From Myxococcales bacterium (GTDB lineage Bacteria > Myxococcota > Bradymonadia > REDH01), in contig JAGWVZ010000236.1 of assembly GCA_018970625.1 (NCBI GenBank), positions 1-6,097 of the forward strand: a DNA stretch of 6,097 nt, written 5' to 3'. Position 1 is the first letter of the stretch; each line of letters begins with the position of its first letter. The position numbers and the translations under genes were made by a program. Shown here piece by piece: positions 1 through 6,097 of this stretch. The notes below the pieces were generated by a model, which was not told where the DNA came from, ran no database searches, and worked only from the letters and a program-made list of their open reading frames with translations.

Positions 1-1008
1 GATTTTGTCGTACAGCCTTGATTCGCCATAGGAAAAGGCGCGTTCATACGCAGCGCGCGCCAGAGGCATCTCGATGCGGTCGAAGTGGTACTCGCCGATG
101 CGGACCCACGATTCCTGCGCGAATTCTGACTGCGGATACTGCTCCACCAGCGTGGTGAAGTAGTTCTGGGCAATGCGGACATTGCCCATCTCGCTGTGGC
201 ACATGGCCGCCAGATAATAGGCTCCCGCGATCTGGCGATAATCGGGAAAACGCTGAATCAGACGGTCGAACAGCTGAATGCTGCGCGTGAAGTCGTACGC
301 CGGAACTTCCGGCATCTCCGGAATAATGCCCGCCTCATAGCGTGCGACCAGACGAGCGTAATCGTCGTCCTGCAGGCGATAGTTGTCGAGCGCCAGCTCG
401 TAATGAAGCTCGGCCAGACGAAACACGACGTCGGGCGTGTACTCGGGATCATTCGGATATCGGTCCAGAAACCGTTCAAAATCTGCGACTGCCTGAATCC
501 GGCTCTCGCGTTCCAGAATTCGAAGCTCATCGATCTGGGCATTGTACAGCTCACCGATCGCGGAGCGGCGACGCGTGTATTCCGTCTCCACGATGTTGGA
601 TATCGTTGTCCGATAATCCTCCATCTGACCTTCAAAGACGCGCAGCGCGGCCTCAAAGGCCGGGAGCTCAGCAGCGATCGTCGCTTCCAGCCCATCATAT
701 CGGGGAAAGGGGCGCCCCAGGCCAATGGCTGTGGTTTCGGCCGCGGTCTCCTCACGCATCCCCTGAGGGCTGCCAGAGGCGGCTGCGTCGCTGGTTTCGA
801 CCCCATCTCCCTCGAACCCGTCCACGGACGACCCTTCGGAGGCGTCTGCCGTCGCGGGTTCCACCTGGGCCTCACTGACCGCGGGCAACGCACACAGCGT
901 GACCAGAAGCACGAGCCATGCGCGACCGGCCATCGACGGAGACGGTACCGTCAACGGGCCACCAGCGGAGAGTCGATCTGCCGCGGAGCTTACGCTCTGA
1001 CGTACCAT
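1..1008 (-). CDS. Secreted TPR-repeat protein, N-terminal 336 residues (partial, 3' end outside window)
   Basis: The frame is open from the ATG at 1008-1006 to the window edge with no stop, so this is the N-terminal part of a larger protein. Residues 26-47 form a signal peptide: a basic start (MAGR), a Leu/Val-rich core and a cleavage-like VSEA before Gln48. Residues 48-100 are an acidic, Gly/Ser/Thr-rich low-complexity spacer. Residues 110-180 are helical and charged. Residues 175-336 contain TPR-like helical pairs with the typical FL.RYP, LI.RFP and LVEQYP helix ends. The first ATG has a strong ribosome binding site, but it leaves a 25-residue extension before the signal peptide. An in-frame ATG at 933-931 would give a normal signal peptide but has no clear ribosome binding site. 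TPR solenoids bind other proteins, so a periplasmic scaffold role is inferred. The helix pattern resembles large TPR proteins of Myxococcota, recalled from memory. AgmU/GltD-like gliding proteins are a possible but unproven relationship. Confidence 0.88.
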   Translation of the reverse strand, partial: MVRQSVSSAADRLSAGGPLTVPSPSMAGRAWLVLLVTLCALPAVSEAQVEPATADASEGSSVDGFEGDGVETSDAAASGSPQGMREETAAETTAIGLGRPFPRYDGLEATIAAELPAFEAALRVFEGQMEDYRTTISNIVETEYTRRRSAIGELYNAQIDELRILERESRIQAVADFERFLDRYPNDPEYTPDVVFRLAELHYELALDNYRLQDDDYARLVARYEAGIIPEMPEVPAYDFTRSIQLFDRLIQRFPDYRQIAGAYYLAAMCHSEMGNVRIAQNYFTTLVEQYPQSEFAQESWVRIGEYHFDRIEMPLARAAYERAFSYGESRLYDKI

Positions 1009-3314
1009 TAGCGTTCCTCCCTGATCTCTGCGAAGTCCGCATCCATGATCCGGTACTCCCGATCGCGTTCTTCGAACAATTCGGTGATGCGGTCGCTGAT
1101 GTCCTCTTTTTCGCGCCATGCGACGTCCAGAATCCCGAGATTCGCTCGCATCGTCAGGCCTGAGAAACGCTCCTGAACGTCCATGAAACTTGCGATCGCG
1201 ATCTCACCAGCCAACCGGTCAATCTCAGCCTGATCGCGATTCAGCGCCGCTTCATAACGATCCATCGCGGCGCGCTCCTCTTCCAGTGTCGCGCGCACAT
1301 CAGCCGTCTGCTCCGCAACCATACGACTGATCTCGCTGAAGAAGGTCTCGACCCCTTCGTCGACACGGTCGAGCGTCTCGTGCGACTGGTCGAATCGGTT
1401 AAAGTCCACGTCAGATACTCCCGACCGGGCGCTGCGCAAAAGCTCACGCTCTTCGTTGAGCGCCTCCACGAACCGTCTGCGAAGTTCTCGCTCCGTATAC
1501 CCCACGTCCGCCGACCGACTCGTCTGCAACTGCCGGATTCGAATGGCTTCAACCAATCGTTGCGATTCTTCCAGCTCACCGCGTAGCTCGGACTCTACTT
1601 CGTCAAGCTGCACCTGAAGTCGTGAAGCTTCGCCCTGGGTACGCTGACGACTCAGAACCTGACGCTGAACAAAACGCTCCAGCGCTCCCAACTCATCCAA
1701 CAGGCCCTCGATCTCCTGCGTACTGCGGAAAACGTCGAGCTCATCTTCATTCAGCACATCGGTCGCCCGTTGAGCACTCTCGGTGATCTCGTCAAACGTC
1801 CTCGGACTCTGCAAAAATTGCTCCTGCAACTGCATGCGCTGGTCATGCACCTGCGCGTACTGCGTTCGCATGGAAGCACCAGTACGGTCCATCAAGGCAG
1901 CAGCTTCCGCATCCACGAGGCTCGCACGTGCCAGCACAAGGCGACCCTGTAACTCGACGACCCGTCCCCAACCTTCGCGAAAAACAGGAAACAGACCGGC
2001 ACCCGCTGCGCCCGTCAGCACAGCGTCGAGCTCCTCAATGATCAGACGGCAATCATCGATATCCGTCAGGAGCGTATTGCGGTCCACCACCATCAGGAGC
2101 GCGCGTTCCAGCGACGTGTCTTCTTCCACCCAGGGCTCCACCTCGGTCGGAAGACGTAGCGTCACAGTCTCCGGATCAATCAGCGCCTCAAAGAACGCGC
2201 TCGGCTCACGAGCGGACTCCAGCGTCGCCCGAAGCTGCAACTCGGCCGGTTCATACGAATCGGCTACCGCCTCAAATAACTCGACCGCTTCACCGTAACG
2301 CTGAAGCCGCATGTACAAATCACCGCGGAGCAGGGCCGCTTCGGATGCGTAGCGGGGATTTCTCGCGACCACCTCCAGAAACTCCAGTGTGCGGATGGCT
2401 TCGCGAATGCTGCCCTGACGAATCTGCGTCCAGGCACGCTCGTACGATGCCACATCAATCCGCGCGCTATCGAGGCCGATGCTCTCATAAGCAAATCGGG
2501 CGTCATCCCAGCGTTGTTGCTCATAATGGAGGCGACCGATCGCCAGTATCGCAAGGTCGAGCAGATCCCGCGATTCCGCAGATGTAGCATCAGAAAGACG
2601 CTCGGCCAGTGACTCAAACACCGCCAGCGCCTCACCGTAACGCCCTAGCCGCGTTAAGATGACACCCACAAAATACTGCGCCCGGTCATACAACCGGTGC
2701 TCCGCGGACACCTGCGCCATCGATGCCAGCGCCTCTTCATCACGTCCCTGAAAATAGAGCGCCTTGCCACGGACGTAAGAAATCTCAGGGGTCGCTGATG
2801 TGCCCGCCCGTTGCTGCATCGAAGCAAACAACTCATCCAGACGGTCATACTCGTTCAAGGCCAGCGCGATCTCCAGCAAACGCCGAGAGGCGTCCAGGCT
2901 GTACTCAGGGTCTCCTGTCTCCACGATTTCTTCAAACACGCTCCGGGAGAGCGTGAAGTTGCGATCCTCAAACAACGAATCCGCAAGATAAAAGCGCGCG
3001 TCGTTCCAGCCGGCAAGCGACTGGAACTCACGATTCTCGACAATCTCAACCAGCATCGCGGCGGCCGCGTCCCATTCCTGAAGAAAGTAGCGCAGCTGCG
3101 CTTCGGCAAGCCGACTCGCCAGATTCAGGTTACGGTCCAGACGTTGAGGTCGGAGATATTCGGTCTGCAGACGAGCCATTTCGCCCTGCAGAGAAGTCAC
3201 ATCAGCCGAGAGGTCTGACGCAGACGACTGTGCATGCCCTGCCGAACTCCATCCTGTCACACACAACGCTATCGCAAGCCAAGTGCGTATCGACTTTGGC
3301 GCCACGCCACTCAT
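1008..3314 (-). CDS. Secreted TPR and coiled-coil protein, 768 aa
   Basis: Residues 1-28 are a signal peptide with a basic N-terminus, a hydrophobic core (WLAIALCV) and a cleavage-like AGHA before Gln29. Residues 30-55 are a short helical segment. Residues about 60-365 hold roughly seven TPR-like helical pairs. Two of these carry nearly identical RYGEA turns, encoded by an identical 11-base stretch at 2290-2300 and 2632-2642. Residues about 385-475 are a less repetitive helical linker. Residues about 480-705 are a very charged, Glu/Arg/Leu-rich coiled coil. Residues 708-768 form a distinct tail containing GILDVAW (1116-1136). I recall similar tails in TPR proteins of myxobacteria. I see no enzymatic motif and expect an extended periplasmic scaffold that binds partner proteins. 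The ATG at 3314 is preferred over a TTG at 3329 because it starts directly before the signal peptide; neither has a strong ribosome binding site. The gene lies 31 bases after the small coiled-coil gene and overlaps the next TPR gene, consistent with one operon. Confidence 0.93.
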   Translation of the reverse strand: MSGVAPKSIRTWLAIALCVTGWSSAGHAQSSASDLSADVTSLQGEMARLQTEYLRPQRLDRNLNLASRLAEAQLRYFLQEWDAAAAMLVEIVENREFQSLAGWNDARFYLADSLFEDRNFTLSRSVFEEIVETGDPEYSLDASRRLLEIALALNEYDRLDELFASMQQRAGTSATPEISYVRGKALYFQGRDEEALASMAQVSAEHRLYDRAQYFVGVILTRLGRYGEALAVFESLAERLSDATSAESRDLLDLAILAIGRLHYEQQRWDDARFAYESIGLDSARIDVASYERAWTQIRQGSIREAIRTLEFLEVVARNPRYASEAALLRGDLYMRLQRYGEAVELFEAVADSYEPAELQLRATLESAREPSAFFEALIDPETVTLRLPTEVEPWVEEDTSLERALLMVVDRNTLLTDIDDCRLIIEELDAVLTGAAGAGLFPVFREGWGRVVELQGRLVLARASLVDAEAAALMDRTGASMRTQYAQVHDQRMQLQEQFLQSPRTFDEITESAQRATDVLNEDELDVFRSTQEIEGLLDELGALERFVQRQVLSRQRTQGEASRLQVQLDEVESELRGELEESQRLVEAIRIRQLQTSRSADVGYTERELRRRFVEALNEERELLRSARSGVSDVDFNRFDQSHETLDRVDEGVETFFSEISRMVAEQTADVRATLEEERAAMDRYEAALNRDQAEIDRLAGEIAIASFMDVQERFSGLTMRANLGILDVAWREKEDISDRITELFEERDREYRIMDADFAEIREER
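1016..1020 (-). promoter_or_regulatory. Ribosome binding site GGAGG for the partial TPR gene
   Basis: Read on the minus strand, GGAGG lies seven bases before the ATG at 1008-1006. It sits inside the last codons of the upstream gene, whose TAA stop (1010-1008) shares its final A with this ATG, giving TAATG. Together these favour the 1008 start and suggest coupled translation of the two TPR genes. Confidence 0.75.
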
Positions 3315-3345
3315 GAAGGACTCACACAATGGGAGAAGCTTGGAA

Positions 3346-4092
3346 CTACTCGTCGGCGCTCACCGATGAAGAAGTCGTATCACTCGAACGAAGCTCGAAT
3401 CGAATGTCAGGTCGGTCTTCCAGAGGACGGTTCACACCTCCCTCCTCCTCGGCGACGATATTCAACTCCACTGTCTGACCTTCCTCGACCTCAAACTGAT
3501 ACGACGACCGCACCGGAATTTCATACCCTTCCATGTACGTAAACACACCGTACTCGTTACCCTGAAGCGCGAACTCGACCGAGAGATTGTGTGGCCCCGG
3601 CAGAATCGAGCCATTGTAGATCTCTATCTCGGCGTTCAGGTCGCTCGTATCGTTCGTCGCCGAAAAAATCGGCTCCCCGTCGAGACTATACACCACACGC
3701 ATCACCCGATACGTCGCCGAAAGAGAGTTCACGTGCGTCAGGATCGCTCGCGAGCCTCCGATTTCGCTCTGTAGAATCTGCTCACGAAGAAGGAACAGCC
3801 GCGACTTCGAACGAAAAATGTCCTCTTTCAGTTCGTTCAGTCGATCCTCCAGCTCGCGAAGCCGAAGCTCATAGTTTACTTCACCCGAATCTCGCCCCGA
3901 AGTCGAAGCTCCGCCCGATGCACGTGCAGGAGCGGTGGGTGTCGATAACGTTGCCGGCTCACCGGATGGAGGCGCCGCATCTGCACCATCGCCATCGGTC
4001 TGCGCATTCAGCGTGCCCATCCAACCCATACTGACCATCAACGCCAGTAGCGCTGAGCGCTGCCAACTCTGTGGCACTCGTCGCATACACAT
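3346..4092 (-). CDS. Secreted coiled-coil and beta-domain protein, 248 aa, first gene of the operon
   Basis: Residues 1-30 are a signal peptide (MCMRR, hydrophobic LLALMV core, cleavage after LNA before Gln31). Residues 31-70 are an Ala/Pro/Ser/Thr/Gly-rich flexible linker. Residues 72-110 form a short coiled coil (LRELEDRLNELKEDIF). Residues 118-235 are rich in alternating hydrophobic beta strands, with PGPHNLSVEF and YGVFTYMEGY near the middle, suggesting a beta-sandwich fold. The tail is acidic and Ser/Thr-rich. From memory, similar proteins in Myxococcota are often labelled dihydrolipoamide acetyltransferase. No lipoyl domain, HxxxD acyltransferase motif or cofactor site is visible, so that label would be wrong here. 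The protein is more likely a structural envelope component. The start at 4092 has GGAG eight bases upstream and gives a normal signal peptide. The frame also stays open upstream to a GTG at 4185, which would add 31 residues before the signal peptide. The next gene starts 31 bases after the stop. Confidence 0.9.
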   Translation of the reverse strand: MCMRRVPQSWQRSALLALMVSMGWMGTLNAQTDGDGADAAPPSGEPATLSTPTAPARASGGASTSGRDSGEVNYELRLRELEDRLNELKEDIFRSKSRLFLLREQILQSEIGGSRAILTHVNSLSATYRVMRVVYSLDGEPIFSATNDTSDLNAEIEIYNGSILPGPHNLSVEFALQGNEYGVFTYMEGYEIPVRSSYQFEVEEGQTVELNIVAEEEGGVNRPLEDRPDIRFELRSSDTTSSSVSADE

Positions 4093-4291
4093 CGTCTTCA
4101 CTCCACCAACCGTGTAAACACAGGGCATGGGTCTGCTCAAACTCACTCGATGCCGTCCGTAGACAAGATTCGCATCGGACGCCACCCGTAACCGATCCTG
4201 ATTTCCATGTCACGCCGCTTTTTTGCGCCGACGTCACTCACTCACATACGCTGAACGGGTTCGCACCATCAGCTCTGCACGGTTGGTCTTC
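4093..4291. other. Divergent intergenic region (about 199 bases)
   Basis: This stretch separates the minus-strand operon from the plus-strand peptidase gene and should contain both promoters. I could not identify convincing -35/-10 pairs on either strand. Short inverted arms (CGATGC at 4148-4153 with GCATCG at 4172-4177, and GTCCG at 4155-4159 with CGGAC at 4176-4180) are present but short enough to be chance. The motif ACTCACTC occurs twice (4141-4148 and 4235-4242). Open frames continue into the region from both genes, using GTG at 4185 and TTG at 4223, but these lack ribosome binding sites and precede the signal peptides. Confidence 0.55.
4101..4104 (-). promoter_or_regulatory. Ribosome binding site GGAG deciding the start of the small coiled-coil gene
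   Basis: On the minus strand GGTGGAG ends eight bases before the ATG at 4092-4090. A second ATG two codons later (4086-4084) would be too far from it. This site favours a 248-residue product over the longer form beginning at the GTG at 4185. Confidence 0.6.
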
Positions 4292-6088
4292 ATGCCCCGC
4301 GTTCGCACCCATAGCGCCGACGTTCCTGCCACGGCATCCACGCCCACCCGCCGGCCTAACCTCCGCTTTCTGGCTATCTGCGCGACCTCGATCGCGTCCG
4401 CCATGCTCCTCGCATGCACCGGACCTGACACCGTCAGCCGCTCACAACACGCACCCCTGATTCCTCCTGATGCACCCACAGGCATACAACTCCAACTGCA
4501 GGCGATACCCGGCTACGATGGAGGGGGGCTACTCACACAATTCATCATTGTGGACCAGCAGCCCCTCGCCCAGCCGTTCCTGATCGCCATACCCTCTGTC
4601 TGGGCGGGTAGAACAGACTTCGATCAGGACATCCGCTCCATCGAGGTCCTCGACACACAGGGAGACCCACTCCCCTGGTCATTCGACGAACAACAGCAAA
4701 TCCGCGTCGATACCCGGCAACAGAACGCCATCGTGCTACGGTACACGCTTCGACCCAGGCACCGAATCCTCACCGAGGCCTCGCGCTTCAGGGCGCTCAT
4801 GACGTCCGAAATCGTCTATGCCCCAGGCCACGCTCTCCTCATGCAACCCATCTCGGCTGGCACCGCCGCCCTGCAAAATATCGACCTCCAGCTCGTCGGC
4901 TCCCTACCGGTTCGCTCTACCGCACCTCCCGGCGGACCCTGGTCCATGGAGACCCTCATCGACGCAGCCTTCTTTTCCGGGCATTACATGCACGAACAAC
5001 GCCCACAGCTCGACGTCTTTGTTGAGCCTGGCGCTGTGTCGAACACCGCCGCGTTTGCAGACCTCATCCACAGCATCGTCCAGGTACTGCAACCCATCGT
5101 CGGGAGTGACTTCGCGCCCAACACCACCGCGCTCGTTCTCAGCCGGCAAGACGATCCGCTCGCGCTCAGCGGTCATGGACGTGGTGGCGGCTTCGTCCTT
5201 GAGCTCGGGGCATCGATTGAACCGCAGTCTGCCGAGCTCGTCCGCCTCGTCGGCCACGAACATCTGCATCGTCTCATCGGGCATGGCATGCGGTTTGACC
5301 GGGACGAAGAGTTACAGACCCTCTGGTTCCGCGAAGGACTCACCGAATACCTGGCCGTGAGCTCACTGGTGCGCGCAGGGCTGCTGGCCGAGAGCGAACT
5401 CTTTGCCCATATCGGGCAGTCCATCACCAACCTGCGAACCAACCCGGCTGCCCAGTCAGACGCCCCCGAGGCCGGGCAATACTGGAACGACAGAGACCTG
5501 CGAAGGCTGCCTTACGATCGTGGCGCCCTGCTGGCCATGCTCATGGAGCTGCAGTTGCTGGAGCATCAACACGTCACACTGGGCGACTTTCTCGCATGGA
5601 TGAGGCAGGATCCGACGACCCTCGCAGAGCCACTCACCAATGCGTCCATCTGTGACGCCTACCAGCGCTTCATGTCTCTCCCACACACGGATTGGTGTGC
5701 AGCTGCCGTCGCGGCCCGCGTGGATCTGCCTCTCGCAGAGACGCTCGCCGACGCCGGACTGCAAATTGTTGAACGCCTTGAGCCGGCTCCCTTTCACGGA
5801 TTCCGGGCCAATATGACCGCCGAGGGGAACTGGTACGTCTCGGATGTGGTCCCGGGCGGGCCCGCTGAACGCGCGGGTCTCGCCGTCGGCATGCAACTGG
5901 CCGAGCCGCCTGAACTTCCCGCTGGACGATCACCACGGCCGGCATGGGTGCGCGTTGAGACGCCTGCAGGTGAACAATCGGTCATGATTGAACCGGAAAA
6001 CGGGCAACGGCGCACCCACGTGCTGGTTGAAGACTCTCAGAGACAGGGCGAATGGCGACTCGCGTTTGGCCTCGCCGATCCTCGCTGA
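4292..6088 (+). CDS. M61-type (glycyl aminopeptidase-like) metallopeptidase lipoprotein with PDZ-like C-terminus, 598 aa
   Basis: Residues 23-42 are a lipoprotein signal with basic PTRRPNLR, a hydrophobic stretch and lipobox LLAC. Cys42 (codon 4415-4417) would be lipidated, anchoring the protein in the outer membrane or inner membrane. Residues about 64-157 match the beta-rich N-terminal domain of M61 peptidases, including an IPSVWAGR...IRSIEVLD...G..LPW pattern. The catalytic core has HEHLH at 322-326 (5255-5269), which fits HEXXH with zinc ligands His322 and His326 and catalytic Glu323. The third ligand is probably Glu348 in LWFREGLTEYLA. YDRGALLAMLM at 408-418 matches the later M61 helix motif. 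Residues about 504-538 (GFRA...VVPGGPAERAGLAVGM) resemble a PDZ domain. All expected zinc residues are present, so peptidase activity is plausible, probably trimming peptides in the periplasm. The GGLEH-like motif usual before HEXXH is not recognisable; HGRGGGFVLELG lies there instead. The ATG at 4292 is preferred over a TTG at 4223, although its ribosome binding site is weak. The gene is divergent from the TPR operon. Confidence 0.88.
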   Translation: MPRVRTHSADVPATASTPTRRPNLRFLAICATSIASAMLLACTGPDTVSRSQHAPLIPPDAPTGIQLQLQAIPGYDGGGLLTQFIIVDQQPLAQPFLIAIPSVWAGRTDFDQDIRSIEVLDTQGDPLPWSFDEQQQIRVDTRQQNAIVLRYTLRPRHRILTEASRFRALMTSEIVYAPGHALLMQPISAGTAALQNIDLQLVGSLPVRSTAPPGGPWSMETLIDAAFFSGHYMHEQRPQLDVFVEPGAVSNTAAFADLIHSIVQVLQPIVGSDFAPNTTALVLSRQDDPLALSGHGRGGGFVLELGASIEPQSAELVRLVGHEHLHRLIGHGMRFDRDEELQTLWFREGLTEYLAVSSLVRAGLLAESELFAHIGQSITNLRTNPAAQSDAPEAGQYWNDRDLRRLPYDRGALLAMLMELQLLEHQHVTLGDFLAWMRQDPTTLAEPLTNASICDAYQRFMSLPHTDWCAAAVAARVDLPLAETLADAGLQIVERLEPAPFHGFRANMTAEGNWYVSDVVPGGPAERAGLAVGMQLAEPPELPAGRSPRPAWVRVETPAGEQSVMIEPENGQRRTHVLVEDSQRQGEWRLAFGLADPR

Positions 6089-6097
6089 AACTGGACC

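Noticed and set aside
941..952. Palindrome GACGGTACCGTC as an operator
   Set aside because: A perfect 12-base palindrome is expected about once or twice by chance in 6 kb, and this one lies inside coding sequence.
196..1011. Long plus-strand open frames (196-1011 and 342-878) and a second minus-strand frame (258-893)
   Set aside because: They lie over the well-supported secreted TPR gene. They lack domain patterns and are rich in Arg/Pro/Ser, as is typical of antisense or shifted frames in GC-rich genes.
1783..3218. Plus-strand open frames opposite the 768-residue gene (1783-2298, 2811-3218) and shifted minus frames
   Set aside because: They are Ser/Arg-rich shadow translations without recognisable structure, while the opposing frame has continuous TPR and coiled-coil periodicity.
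4148..4180. Overlapping short inverted repeats in the divergent region as a regulator binding site or hairpin
   Set aside because: Arms of only five to six bases with long loops are expected by chance; no matching promoter elements were found nearby.
4093..4185. Upstream GTG start at 4185 for the small coiled-coil gene
   Set aside because: It adds 31 residues before a normal signal peptide, and the better ribosome binding site is at 4101-4104.
4223..4291. TTG start at 4223 for the peptidase gene
   Set aside because: It has no ribosome binding site, and it puts 64 residues before the lipid-attached cysteine, which is unusually long; the ATG at 4292 is more plausible.

Overview
This 6.1 kb window looks like part of a chromosome of a Gram-negative bacterium. 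The coding sequence is moderately GC-rich, and all four genes start with a signal peptide or lipoprotein signal and are predicted to act in the periplasm or outer membrane. From memory of family sequences, the three minus-strand proteins most resemble sets found in Myxococcota and related former Deltaproteobacteria (myxobacteria, Bradymonadales). That assignment is inference and no database was searched.

Layout. Positions 4092 down to 1 on the minus strand hold three co-directional genes that look like one operon. First (4092-3346) is a small secreted protein with a coiled coil followed by a beta-rich domain. After a 31-base gap comes (3314-1008) a 768-residue secreted protein with an N-terminal TPR-like solenoid, a long C-terminal coiled coil and a compact conserved-looking tail. 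Its stop codon overlaps the start of the third gene in a TAATG (1010-1006), so translational coupling is likely. The third gene (1008 to beyond position 1) is another secreted TPR protein, of which only the first 336 residues are inside the window. Positions 4093-4291 separate this operon from a divergent plus-strand gene (4292-6088). That gene encodes a lipoprotein of the M61 glycyl-aminopeptidase type, with N-terminal beta domain, HEXXH gluzincin core and PDZ-like C-terminus.

How they may work together. TPR solenoids, coiled coils and a beta-sandwich-like domain, all exported and without visible enzymatic motifs, suggest a structural or scaffolding complex in the cell envelope. TPR-rich periplasmic proteins of this kind occur in the Agl-Glt trafficking and gliding machinery of Myxococcus and in its paralogues in non-gliding relatives, but nothing in this window proves that link. 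The divergent metallopeptidase lipoprotein may simply be a neighbour.

I see no tRNA, rRNA, mobile element, CRISPR array or convincing terminator. The genes are nearly continuous, and the only non-coding stretch of note is the 199-base divergent region.
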